From Mortierella sp. BCC40632 (lineage: Eukaryota > Mortierellomycota > Mortierellomycetes > Mortierellales > Mortierellaceae), in contig WAEK01000006.1 of NCBI GenBank assembly GCA_011634665.1, positions 887,001-951,000 of the forward strand: a stretch of DNA of 64,000 bases, read 5' to 3'. The first letter of the stretch is position 1; every line of letters starts with the position of its first letter. The notes under the pieces were generated by a model. That model saw nothing but the letters and a program-made list of their open reading frames with translations. It searched no databases and was not told where the DNA came from. A program made the position numbers and the translations under genes. Shown here in pieces: positions 1 through 9,743 of this stretch.

Positions 1-1656
1 AACACGATCGCTAGCAGCTCTTTCCCTGTCGCAGAATATTTTTTTTCTCTTTCTTGAAGGGATCTCGCCATGAATGATATGTATCGGATGTTCTTTTGGA
101 TTTTTGGCCCATCAGGTAATTGATAAAGTACCACTCCAATACCCACATTCGATGCGTCAGTTGCCACATAGAATGGTAGAGTAAAGTCTGCAAAAGCAAG
201 CACAGGAGCCGCTGATAGAAGTTTCTTCAGTGTCTCAAATGCTTCCAACTGCTCAGCGTCCAACGTGAACGTGTCGGTTCGATGTCTTAACGCATCTAAC
301 GGTGCTGCAACGGAACTGAATAAAGGGATATACTCGCGGAAGAAATTGAACGTCCCGAGATATGACTGGATTTGCTTTCCCGTGGTTGGAGGTGCCCAAT
401 GTTCGATATTCACAAACTTAGTAGGGTCCACACTCCTCCCATGGAGTCCAATCACAAACCCGAGCAATGAGATTTGCGTACTGTAGAAATGACACTTATC
501 GGGATTCACAATAAGCTTGGCTTTGTTTAACCTGTCAAGCACAATCCGCACATGCTCACTGTGTTCTTCTCTGTTCTTTGAGAAAATCACGATGTCATCA
601 ATGAAGTTGCAGACGAACGGAAGATCGCCAAGTATACGAGCCATTCCTCGTTGAAATATGCTGGAAAGCGGTTTTAACCCAAATGGAGCTTTTCTTGAAC
701 ATGTATTGCGTACCTCTGTGCATAAATGCAGTCAAAGGTTGATCCTCTTCATGTACTGGTAGACGATGGTACGCCTGAGAAAGATCAATGGTCGAGTAGA
801 TTGCATTACCTGCCAACTTGTTAATGATGTCAGATATTAAAGGTAGAGGATAGTTATCATCTGGTATTTCTTTATTGAGTGGTCGTGGATCTAGACACAC
901 TCTCCAAAGAGTCTTGTTACCCTTCAGATCTTTTTTAGCTGCAAGAGTTAGTGTATTATTGTGGACATTACCAACAGGGGCGACTGTAATTACATCGTCC
1001 TTTTTCCACTTCTCGACAGCTTCGTCAAAAATGGACAATTGCTTTTTGAGCAAATGGTCTAGGCCGTCTGAAGATGACCGTTCCCTTTGACACAGGAAGG
1101 TATACCTTCATTTCAGGAATGGGACAGTGACTCGACTTAGGAATTTGCGTATTCTTTTCGATCACGTCTTTGATTGACTGTAAGAAAGCCTTCTTAGCAT
1201 TCTGAAAGCTCGGTTGACTTTTTCTTCTTCAGGTCGTTCAGATGGAATGAGCGAAGGACGCTGATCCGGCTCCGGTTCTGGTAGGACTGAGGCATTCAAA
1301 CCAGGATTGGGTAGTCCAGTCAAACCAAGACCAATACGATGGAACAAGTCCATGCCGATTGTGAATGGGTACTTTTGCTTCACTACTTCGAATGGAGAGA
1401 ACACTATACATGATTGGTAATGGATCTCAATAGGTTCTGTTTGACCGATCCTTTCTATTGTAGTATCTTCATCTGCTAGTGTAATCGTTCCTTTCATGGA
1501 CCGAATGTCCTTCCCATGCTTTTCCACGATATCTGGCCTTATACAGGATACAGTAGCACCAGTATCGATCAGTGCATTGTACTGACACTTCTCAAATTCA
1601 ATGGTAATAACAATACGCTGTTCTGCATTATCATCACGCATTGCAAATGCTGACAA
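1..1656 (-). pseudogene. Pol region: aspartic protease, reverse transcriptase, RNase H start
   Basis: The protease carries the active-site sequence ALIDTGA (about 1556-1576). The RT begins near 1050 with the conserved VCLDPRPLN and YSTIDLSQAYH blocks. The RT catalytic motif FIDD lies at 591-605 and is followed by an LGF block near 420-450. Connection and RNase H start are seen as FYVATDASNVG near 160-180. One-base frame changes near 1220, 1029 and 693 split it into separate ORFs. The element runs off the left edge before the integrase. All these blocks are typical of Ty3/gypsy pol; the catalytic residues present in each fragment are intact, the frame is not. Confidence 0.88.
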
Positions 1657-1659
1657 CTT

Positions 1660-3291
1660 AATTTCAGGAGGTCCATAGTAAGCTGAGTATTTTTTTTCCT
1701 TAATAGTTTTTCAAGATCATTAGGGTCTTCACACTCTTGTGCAGCAAGGTCAGGAATGTTCTCTGAAGGTAGAGTAAAAGAACTGGCATTCTTTTTATTT
1801 TTATTCGTTGCCGAAGAGCTATTCTTCTTTAAACCCTTCCTGACAGATTGAAGGAATCTTCGTTCAAACGGTGTCTGACCAAGGGGGGTCATATTGCTGT
1901 CCGAGTAGGATTGACTAATGACCTGAGGTTTAGAGCATAGTAGATTTTGGTCAGTGTAAGTCTTAACATTGAGACTAGCAATTACTTCTTTGACAGATTG
2001 CATACCAATTTTGTTGCCTTCGGCGTGCCTTTGTTTCATTCGGCATTCACTTTCAACGTGACCAATCTTGAGGCAAGGTCTGTAAGTACATTCCTTGTGA
2101 TCCTTCGTTATATGTGACGAGTTATCGCCACACTTAGCACAGAACAGCGATGAGCCATTTCCTTTGTTACCCGATTGGTTAGGAGAGCTCCTATTTTTCT
2201 GGAATGGGGTAAAACGATTGTTGTTCATTCGAGATCTCGTCGTGCGTTTGACGGATGAGGGTTGGCCGTTGCCCTTTCCTTCAGCGGGTGGATCATCGTA
2301 GATCTTGGTGACATCGGATCCTTCAGGACCGCGTAGTCTCTTACATTGAGTTAACAATGAGGATAGAGACTGGAAGGATGCTGCATTCGGGTCGAAGCTG
2401 CTATAACGAGTCAGCATGATATTGTAGGCATTGGGACCAATGGCTTTCTCCAGTTGACTGAGGATAATATCATTGTCATCCTTTACACCGTAAACATGCA
2501 AGTCTCTTTCAATACGGATTGCAAAGTTCTGATATGTCTCTCGTTCAAGCATTCCGATCTTGGTTAGACGTTCCACTTCTTCATCTCGTTGATCTTGTGT
2601 CAAACAGGCATTTACGAAGACTTGACGGCAGGTTTCCCATCCTCTAGTGCCGGATGGATATGGCTTAATACCTTCCTGGAACTGGACGGCAAAGTGCTCC
2701 ACCTCGATGCAGGACACCATGAGTCGCTCACATTGTCGCTCAAATCGTTCCTCGCCCAGGTGGGCCGTAAGCAGACGGTAAAATTGGCTTAAGAAGGTTC
2801 TGGCCGTCATTTTCTTTCCCTCGTATCTAGCCACACGCTTGGGAATGTTGTCCAACACTGCGACTGTCTGCGATTTTGGACTGTCTTCGACTGATGCAAT
2901 GTCTGCAGCAATATCTTGCAACTTCTTGAGGATCATTTTGGTCTTTTCATAGTCTTTTTTCAGTCACGGCAATCATGACATCTAGATCTTGTCTCGCTTG
3001 GCCCTCTTGGTACCCGTCGTTGGAGTACAGATTGCTCAGCCTCTCGCCAAGTGACTTGACAGCGTCTTTGAGGCGAGCTATCTCAGTCGCAGAGTCGTGT
3101 TTGACTATATTGAGGCGTGGTCCTTGCGAAAGACCTTCGTTTGCGGTTCCACCACCAAGGTTGGTTTGGTGTCTATCCACCTCCATATCCCATTCACTGA
3201 ACGAAGGGGAAGAGGGGACGTTCAAATTCTCCGTTGGCTCATTAGCCCTTGATTGAACAGGTTCAGGAATGGCAGAGACTGGGGATGACAT
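1660..3291 (-). pseudogene. Gag-like region of the gypsy element (frameshifted)
   Basis: Two reading frames joined by a one-base shift at the T run at 2955-2960 (plus strand). The N-terminal part (2947-3291) starts MSSPVSAIPEPV and has a short coiled-coil-like stretch. The second part (to about 1660) has a capsid-like helical region and then a basic, Asn-rich linker followed by a Cys/His cluster (about 2040-2150) with the spacing CLKIGHVESEC, the C-x4-H-x4-C half of a retroviral zinc knuckle. The first cysteine spacing is non-canonical. It lies directly upstream of the protease, as expected for gag. Structural protein of the virus-like particle in active elements; this copy is broken. Confidence 0.8.
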
Positions 3292-3324
3292 CGGACGTTG
3301 AGGAGTATTGATGATTTCAGGAAG

Positions 3325-3344
3325 TGCTTCGCAGGAGCGTCAAA
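3325..3344 (-). promoter_or_regulatory. Possible tRNA primer-binding site
   Basis: On the element strand the LTR end is followed directly by TTTGACGCTCCTGCGAAGCA. Position next to the LTR, upstream of gag, is where the minus-strand primer site sits. The match to a specific tRNA 3' end was not established. Confidence 0.35.
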
Positions 3345-3665
3345 TGTTGTTGTTGTTGTTTTTTTATTTTTTTTTTTTTTATTTTATATTTCCTACAGTC
3401 AGCACGTTCAATATATTTTGTGACATACGAGACATGGTACCATGACAAGTAAGTCTGAAACGTCGCATAGTCGACCAAAATATAATGATGACAGTACTCT
3501 CAGTCTGGTATACATATCTTTTATCACTTATTGCATAGAGCGTCTCTCATATCCAATTATCCTTTCGGATACATTTGATACTTTTTAGCGTTATCGCTAG
3601 TACACTTCATCTTTTTATTTTATGTTATATTATTTTTTTTTTTTTTTCTGTCTTATCTTGACACA
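3345..3665 (-). repeat. Candidate 5' LTR of the gypsy element
   Basis: A 321-bp, A/T-rich, non-coding stretch lies between the gag start and unrelated sequence. Read on the element strand it begins TGTGTCAAGATAAG and ends CAACAACAACA, so it has the TG...CA ends of LTRs. It is followed at once by a primer-binding-like sequence. Two T runs (3358-3380 and 3632-3647, plus strand) are inside. The partner LTR is outside the window, so identity of the two copies and a target-site duplication (expected next to 3666-3670, ctacg) cannot be tested here. Confidence 0.55.
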
Positions 3666-4327
3666 CTACGGGAAGTGTTGATGTCTCCTCGACTTGTTAT
3701 ACGCGGCCACCAGTTGCAACCAGCGCAAATGATCCAAGTGCATGTATTCTCTTTCTTCGAGCAGAGTATGCAATTTGGTGAGATGATTCACTGCTACTTG
3801 AAAGATTGCTGGATCAGGGCTGTTGCCCAGCGTACGGGCATAAGTCGCCCACTCTTCAATCTGTCGCTGGAGAACAGCTTTCTGCTCGTTTACTCTTCCC
3901 AGGAACTCCACTGTTTCTGCCGACACATACCCAGTCGGGGCATATCATCCACTAGTGATGGAAGGTTTGTCACAAGTGACGGCATGGTTGGAGCCGGCGG
4001 TTGTTTCGCAGGAACGGTTTGTGGCGTGGGGCTGTTGTATGTGATATGTGGTTCTGTCATAGCCGTGGTATCAGCTTCCTCATTATACAGACGATCCACC
4101 CGATGACTACCAGGACAGTCATGGGGGTGACCTATTAAGCCCATATCGCAGCTCGGCGAACGATCCCTATCTTCTGGTGTTGCTGGACGAGCCGTTGGGG
4201 ACGATGCTCGTAGCGATGAACGACTGCTCGATCGTGTGAGGGGCCATGGTGGGGTAATGAGGAGGTGTTTTGTGTGTTGTAGTGACAAGGGAAAGATGGA
4301 ATAAAATGTTTTCTTTCCTTTCACCAT
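3666..4327 (-). pseudogene. Unknown ORF cut by the gypsy LTR
   Basis: A Ser/Pro-rich ORF (3890-4327) is followed after a one-base frame change near 3935 by a helical, Leu-rich segment (3666-3926; AVLQRQIEEWATYAR, HTLLEEREYMHLDHLRWL). The stop codon falls exactly at the edge of the candidate LTR (3665/3666), so the ORF may have been truncated by the insertion. The amphipathic helices recall gag capsid proteins, but I do not recognise a family. An upstream ATG (MAPHTIEQ) near 4243 is in another frame. It could be a fragment of another retroelement or of a host gene. Confidence 0.35.
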
Positions 4328-4666
4328 GAGCAGACGGGTTACTTTTTATGCGAATGAGGAGACAGATGAGGCCGCGCATTCATGCAAACCATGGCCTCCT
4401 CTGATTCGCCCATTTCAGTCGAATGCCCCATTCATCAATTCATGTGTCACTTCGTGATTGGTCAGTTCTTTTTAACCTCATGATCTTTTTTTCTGTAGTG
4501 ACTCGGGTACACAACCCTTCAAGTTATTCATTGTCTGTAGTAAGACTGGGCGTACTCTTGCACAGTTGCATGAGTCATGATCCCACATTGGGGAACATCT
4601 TTCCGGGAGTATTCCCCGTCCTTGGACCATACGTCCAGACAATTCTTCTTCACCGAAAAAAAAAAA

Positions 4667-4923
4667 TGTGATATAATTGAACTTACCCTAAAAAGGACGC
4701 CTCGACATGGATAGACATAGTGACAATAGAGGGGTCAGCAAAGGGAAGAATAAGAATCGGTGAGAAAAAGACATGCCTGGCCACTTGGCCCAGGGACGTT
4801 TTTTTTTTTATTCATGCCTCCTGAGAGACAGGAAGCTAACTCTAATGTAAGTACTGTGAGGCGCACGTGCCTCAGGCACTGCTCCTCTAGCGTAGGCTGC
4901 TCGCCATAGATCCCAAGGCGAAC
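4667..4923 (+). repeat. Left arm of long inverted repeat
   Basis: Matches the complement of 6499-6754. It holds an outward-reading ORF tail on the minus strand that ends at 4808 and contains WDLWRAAYARGAVPEAR. Confidence 0.8.
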
Positions 4924-5054
4924 AAAGAGTACACTTGCCTGTCGCGTCTTTGATATGCTTGGGATATGTTGTCAGGTTCACAGCGGACAAGGAATGCCTT
5001 CCTGTCCGACCTGACATACCACAGAAAACAGCTAGTCCTGATAGTCATCTCCGT

Positions 5055-5178
5055 AGTATTTATTCCTCTCTTCCCTCCCTCTAATAAACACCAGTTAGTT
5101 ACTCGCCTCTTGTCCCCCAGTCCCTCGTCCCTGTCCTTGACCACATTCTTGTCCCTGTCGCCCGTACCTTGTTACAAA
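5055..5178 (+). repeat. Diverged direct repeat, copy A
   Basis: Shares with copy B (7155-7308) the block TAATAAAC-x-CAGTTAGT-x-ACTC-x-CCTCTTGTCCC, a C/T-rich run, and the end CGTxCxTTGTTACAA. Could be part of an old LTR or MITE. Confidence 0.5.
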
Positions 5179-5555
5179 AGAGAGCATCGGTCAGTTACAG
5201 CTCTGGACATGATGTCAAGGACAGACAAAGGGGTTTAGGCTAACAAGGCAAAGGTGTAGTCTAGGAAAATAATATATTGCAGACTGGGGCTATAGGCTAT
5301 GGCTATCTGTGTCTATTTATGTGTTTCCCCAAGGGGCGAGAGGCCTGGGAGCCGGGGGCCCGATCCCGTCGGCATTTATAATCTATGCGGCGCGTTAAGA
5401 GAGAGAGACAGGAGGTGACTGCTGAGTGACGCGGGGCGCGCACTCAGTATTTTAGGACGGAGCTCATCAGAGCTCCATCTAAATCAATTCCTTTCCTCAT
5501 TCCTCATTCCTCTAGGAATGAGGGTCCTATAGAACAAGAAGAAGCATCATGGTAC

Positions 5556-5990
5556 GTGACACATGACCCTTCGCCTCCAGTCAGTGGTAGCGATTTAAAT
5601 CCTTCGGTCGATCCCGCTTCGTCATCCTCATCCACAAGCAATATCGAATCCATCTCCGCAACAAATAGTGGCTCTGCTTCGTCAGTTTCGTCCGCTTCGT
5701 CGACCTATCGAACCGTTAATCAGAAGGATCCAATCAGCATAATTGACCCCGATACTTTTTTCTGGAATACGCCTTACACAGGCAACGCAAAATTCGCCAA
5801 CAGTTCCCATAACACTATTCCTCAATGCAAGCATAACTGGTCTTACAAGGGCCACACTCTCTGAAAAGGAGCAGATGCAAAAGACTTTAATTGTCGTTTG
5901 TGTCTGCAGACGTATGATCCCTCTATCGATAGCAAGAATGTTCGATGTTTGAGCTGGAAGATCAATGCTCCTGATCCTCTACCTTACACA
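5556..5990 (+). pseudogene. Broken zinc-finger-like ORF inside the inverted-repeat segment
   Basis: An open frame with a Ser-rich N-terminal part ends at a TGA at 5862-5864 and continues in the same frame past it. Around the stop the residues PQCKHNWSYKG and later FNCRLCLQTYDPS give a CxxxxW...CxxC pattern that resembles BED or hAT-type zinc fingers. No ATG is at the proper place; the frame extends upstream to about 5490. Decayed transposase N-terminus is the simplest reading, but the family is uncertain. Confidence 0.35.
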
Positions 5991-6111
5991 GACTGTTGCG
6001 TGACCGTCCGAACCATACGTTTCCTGCGGCAGTTCCAACTTCTCTTTCCGGACGGCGGAGTTCCGAAGTCGTTCTTAGTAGTGTTCTTCAACTCGACTCA
6101 CCAACTCACGG

Positions 6112-6148
6112 ACTCAACTCATGAGTTGAGTTGAGTTGAGTTGAGTTC
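6112..6148. repeat. 20-bp perfect palindrome fused to a TTGAG tandem array
   Basis: 6112-6131 reads the same on both strands (centre CATG), and the right half continues as five TTGAG/GTTGA units to 6148. It lies between the zinc-finger-like ORF and the transposase fragment. Confidence 0.8.
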
Positions 6149-6171
6149 AAACTTTTTGTCAAAGAGTACTG

Positions 6172-6507
6172 TTGATTGCAACAACTCTTTGGTATTCTAA
6201 AACACGCGCCTTGCCAGTATGGCTAGAATACGTATATATTCGTATCCTTTCCGAGGAGCTTCAGCAGACTGTGGAGTGGTATGATATCGATCCACACGAA
6301 TATATTTTTCAACAAGACAATGATCCCAAGCATACGGCCAAGCGAGTCAAGAGGTATCTTGCCTCTATTGGATTGTCCGTCGCACAAGGCACGTTACTTA
6401 ACTGGCCATCCAACTCTCCCGACCTCAATCCCATGGAACACCTTTGGGGTCATTTAAAACGGAGGTTACGGGCGAGGGGTGACATCCCTGCAGGAACTGT
6501 TCGTCTT
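6172..6507 (+). pseudogene. Tc1/mariner transposase, C-terminal fragment
   Basis: The frame encodes FQQDNDPKHTAK followed by a gap and WPSNSPDLNPMEHLWG, the hallmark second D and D/E region of Tc1/mariner DDE transposases (cut-and-paste). The N-terminal DNA-binding and first catalytic Asp are missing. The usual C-terminal helices are replaced after RRLRARGDIPAGT by the right inverted-repeat arm at 6499, so the original 3' end is lost. It is inside the inverted-repeat segment. Clearly inactive as a protein source. Confidence 0.85.
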
Positions 6508-6754
6508 GGGATCTATGGCGAGCAGCCTACGCGAGAGGAGCAGTGCCTGAGGCACGTGCGCCTCACAGTACTTATGTTAGAATTAGCTTCCTGTCTCTCA
6601 GGAGGCATGAATAAAATACCCAACGTCCCTGGGCCAAGTGGCCAGGCATGTCTTTTTCTCATCGACTCTTATTCTTCCCTTTGCTGACCCCTCTATTGTC
6701 ACTATGCCTATCCATGTCGAGGCGTCCCTTCAGGGTAAGTTCAATTATATCACA
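6499..6754 (-). repeat. Right arm of long inverted repeat
   Basis: Complement of 4667-4923. The same ORF tail is open here on the plus strand, stopping at 6612-6614, with conservative Val/Ile differences from the left copy. Confidence 0.8.
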
Positions 6755-7154
6755 GGAACTATTGAACTCTGGAATAGAATCATAGATATCTGGGAGTATG
6801 ATTCGGAGTATGCCTCAGAGAATGAAGGCTGTGATTGCGGCGAAAGGAGGCAATACGCGATATTGATCTTGAAATTTTCAATACGCTCAAAAATTGTCCC
6901 AATGACAAGCAGATTTGGAACTGCTACTCCTCAAAAGCCTCTCAATGAATTCAGGCTAGTAACTTCAGAGTAGTAACGCAATTGACAATACTTTCCATCT
7001 TAAGAGTTATAGTTGCCTACCATCTGTAGAGACAAAAAAATAAAAATACAAATGCCAGCTGTGGAAACATTGGAACAATTTCTGAGCTCACTGTATACCT
7101 TCCCGACTAACTTACCAGATCAGAATAGGCTGCCAGGTCGGGATAGAATAATCG

Positions 7155-7308
7155 CAATATTTAGTTCCCCCTTTTCCCCCACCAATAAACGACAGTTAGT
7201 AACTCACCTCTTGTCCCCGCCCTTGTCAGTTCCCCGTCCCTGTCGGTTCCCCTTCCCTTATCCATTTCTAGTCCCTCTCCTCTCTCTATTGATCGTGCTT
7301 TGTTACAA
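7155..7308 (+). repeat. Diverged direct repeat, copy B
   Basis: Same orientation as copy A at 5055-5178, with extra internal C/T-rich sequence. The two copies lie on either side of the transposase fragment and right arm. Confidence 0.5.
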
Positions 7309-7325
7309 CTCATGGGGAACACTAG

Positions 7326-7685
7326 TTCTTAACCAGCTGGGAAAACTGGTCAAAATCGAATCAGAACCATGGTCACGACGAGTATCCTCAAGAAGATGAT
7401 CCATCCCCTACTCCAGAAGGCAGTGGGTATCCTATTATCGTTAATGATGAAAATGAGGGAGATGTAAACGATGAGGGCATGGTCTACAACGAAGAGTATG
7501 AAGACAAGCAGGGGTCAGATGCAAAAGGTACAAAAGTGATAAAAGGAAAAAAACAGGGCAGGGAATATGAAGAAAATGAACTGAGAGTTGGGAATAATGC
7601 AGAGGCAACAACGCACGATCTGACTGACGACGATGTTGGTGAGAAGTTAACGAGAAAAAAAAAGCGTCGTGAAAGGGAAGGGTAA
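7326..7685 (+). CDS. Acidic/basic ORF fragment, unknown
   Basis: Open frame of about 119 codons following an in-frame TAG, without an ATG near its beginning (first Met about 7479). It starts with SWENWSKSNQNHG, then an acidic segment and a Lys/Arg-rich end (KLTRKKKRRE). Composition is coding-like (charged, low in stops), but no family is recognised. May be a terminal exon or a transposon leftover, given its neighbours. Confidence 0.25.
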   Translation, partial: FLTSWENWSKSNQNHGHDEYPQEDDPSPTPEGSGYPIIVNDENEGDVNDEGMVYNEEYEDKQGSDAKGTKVIKGKKQGREYEENELRVGNNAEATTHDLTDDDVGEKLTRKKKRREREG

Positions 7686-8387
7686 GAGAAAAAGAGTGAT
7701 AACTTCAAAACACTCACATTTCAATTTTTTTGGTGTGCCTCTCTCTCCCTTAATAAAAAACTATTCCATGCTATCCTGAAATTGAGCCTTGCTCTCCTTT
7801 ACCATTTTTCATTAACTCTATTCTGTTCGTGATACAAAAGGTCACAAGAAAAAGGAGGAGTGGAATAAGAAGAAAAAGGGATAAAAAAACTCATCAAGGA
7901 TTGTACTAGAGCTCAGCAAACAACAGAACTGTTAGTAAACATTGGGATTAGGAGGAGGAGAAGTGACGTTGAAGTAGTTTGTAGTTGGTACCCAGATTAG
8001 TAGTTGGTACCCAGAAGCTTAAAAGACAGTCTAAGTCCTTACCTATCAGACTATGCTATCGTTCGAAGAGATTAGGGTGAAGATAGTATAGGATATGTGA
8101 GAAGACATTAAAAATATCCTGAGACTAGATATCCCATTTCCATTTCGGTTCCAATTCTTTTTCAACGTTGTTCGTTTTCAACGCTATTCGTTTTTACGAG
8201 CCAAGAACAGCCGATCGTTACCAATGAGCCTCAACATTCATGTCGATTGTTCTTTTTTTCACTTTGCATTGTCGATGAGTTAAATAGGCCCTACTAGCGA
8301 CATATTTCTCTGCAGGACTAAGACGACAAAGGAAGTCTTATGTCCATTATCCGAGCCAGCGACCCCTTTACTGTGCATTCAGAGTAA
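7686..8387. other. No gene seen
   Basis: A/T-rich sequence. A 16-bp unit agtagttggtacccag is tandemly duplicated near 7973-8010. No coding frame with recognisable content. Confidence 0.5.
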
Positions 8388-8606
8388 TCAGCCCAATACC
8401 ATTTTCGTAAAGTTTGACTTCGTCTTGCTCGACATACGATAAAACTTGGAGAACATCGCTGAAGAAGACCAATTGCCTTGAGTGACAATGTCGTTGATGT
8501 CAGCTCCTTTCTTCGCCGCTTGTAGATCACTAAAAAATCCTGACTTTGCTTGCGCCCTGCCAAACTGGTCACCAGGGGAGTATTGACAATCCTTTTTTTG
8601 GATCAC
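8388..8606 (-). pseudogene. Tyrosine recombinase (Crypton-type) C-terminal remnant
   Basis: The minus-strand frame contains AAKKGADINDIVTQGNWSSSAMFSKFYRM followed by basic residues; pieces such as GNWSS and FSKFYR match the C-terminal box of tyrosine recombinases, where the final Tyr is the nucleophile. Fungal Cryptons and related elements have this form. The upstream R-H-x-x-R catalytic boxes cannot be found in the preceding 150 bases, and there is no proper start, so only the tail survives. Site-specific DNA recombination is the family role. Confidence 0.55.
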
Positions 8607-8845
8607 AAACGACAGAGACCTCGTTTGTGAGTATGTGTAAAATATCGAGAGTGCTAGAGAGCTTTTTGCCTGCCTTGGTTTGACTCTGTGTGGCTTCGAT
8701 TTGATGCGGTTTTTATGAAATATCGGGCCACTGTCATAAAATCCAAGGCGTACTTCTCCATAATTGTGTTGCGACGTGAGGAATAGGAGAATATCAACTG
8801 GAGTATGTGGACCTTATTCTAATTTCTATTTCGGGAGCACCCCTT

Positions 8846-8895
8846 CCTCCTCCTCCTCCTCCTCCCTCTTCCTCCTCCTCCTCCTCCTCCTCCTC

Positions 8896-8951
<56 letters not shown>
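8846..8951 (+). repeat. (CCT)n microsatellite followed by 55-base A run
   Basis: Trinucleotide CCT repeat, slightly interrupted, to 8896, then an unbroken A tract 8897-8951. Confidence 0.95.
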
Positions 8952-8956
<5 letters not shown>

Positions 8957-9629
8957 GACGTTTTGTGTTGGTTATTTGGCATTCAATAGTGCGAGGACTT
9001 GAGTCTTTTAATAGTGTCTGCAATAGTTACCCGCAATGACTGACTCCCGCCACGAATCCAGACCACCTCAGCTGCCCAACAACCCCTTCCGAAAAGGCCT
9101 GGTGTCCTAACAACCACATTTCCCTGGGTGAGCCACTAGGGTTATCATATTACTATGTCACCACAAGAAGAAGTGTCCACTTTTCTCCCTTCCGGTCCAT
9201 CATCGCCATCAGCCAAAAAGAAGAAGAAGAAAGTTCGGTTTAGGACCACAGTGACAGTTATAGTGAATACCAGAAGTATGGGAGGCTAGTCCTCGTTCCA
9301 GTTTTGCTCTCCACAGTGTGTGTGTGACAAGGGTCAAGGGCAACCTTTTATGCTACCAAAGTTTCCAAGCCCTCCGTGTATGTGTATGTGTGTGTATGTG
9401 TGTGCGTTTTGAATCCACAGCATGAACTTCCCCCCCTCTCACCAAATACTCGTTGATGACCCCACTTCAAGTAAATGACGAAATAGCTGATTTCTTAGCA
9501 GCAAGCTTTCAGGAATACACCCTAGGGCTTCTTTCAGACTTGTGAAACTCGACAGGGCGTAATGGATCGGGCCATAGGCGGATATTTAAACTGAGAGGGG
9601 AGGGGTGTGGACGACTATCCAGACTCGGA

Positions 9630-9663
<34 letters not shown>

Positions 9664-9743
9664 CATCTCGAGCCCAACGGGTTCCACATCCTAACACTCT
9701 ACTTTCTACGACTGCATACCGTTTTCACATCGATCCAAAAGAA
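8952..9743. other. Intergenic, upstream of the SES-repeat gene
   Basis: No coding frame recognised. Contains a TG-rich stretch (about 9375-9405) and a CT microsatellite (9631-9662) 80-110 bases before the next ATG. Confidence 0.5.

Larger units (their letters stand above)
1..3665 (-). mobile_element. Ty3/gypsy LTR retrotransposon, 3' part outside window
   Basis: Reading on the minus strand, the order is LTR candidate, primer-binding-like site, gag, protease, reverse transcriptase and the start of RNase H, which is the Ty3/gypsy order. Integrase and the second LTR would lie left of position 1. Gag, protease and pol are in different frames, and each frame change sits in or beside a short homopolymer (near 2957, 1693, 1220, 1029 and 693), so this copy cannot encode an intact polyprotein as sequenced. 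Domain identity is clear from motifs. Whether the breaks are real decay or base-calling errors in homopolymers cannot be told from one sequence. Confidence 0.9.
4667..6754. mobile_element. 2.1-kb segment bounded by 257-bp inverted repeats
   Basis: The sequence at 4667-4923 reappears as its reverse complement at 6499-6754 with roughly nine of ten bases matching by eye. Outer ends are tgtgatataattgaactt and its complement. The interior (1.57 kb) carries a broken zinc-finger-like ORF (5556-5990) and the C-terminal part of a Tc1/mariner transposase (6172-6507), which runs directly into the right arm. No clear target-site duplication is visible beyond the arms. It could be a long-TIR DNA transposon carrying captured pieces, or an inverted duplication. 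Orientation of the whole is ambiguous. Confidence 0.6.

Noticed and set aside
6638..6973. Plus-strand ORF of 111 codons past the right arm
   Set aside because: It begins inside the inverted-repeat arm and shows no family motif, so it is probably a chance frame.
8794..9039. Poly-Lys, poly-Phe, poly-Ser and poly-Glu ORFs on both strands
   Set aside because: They are produced only by the CCT repeat and the 55-base A run.
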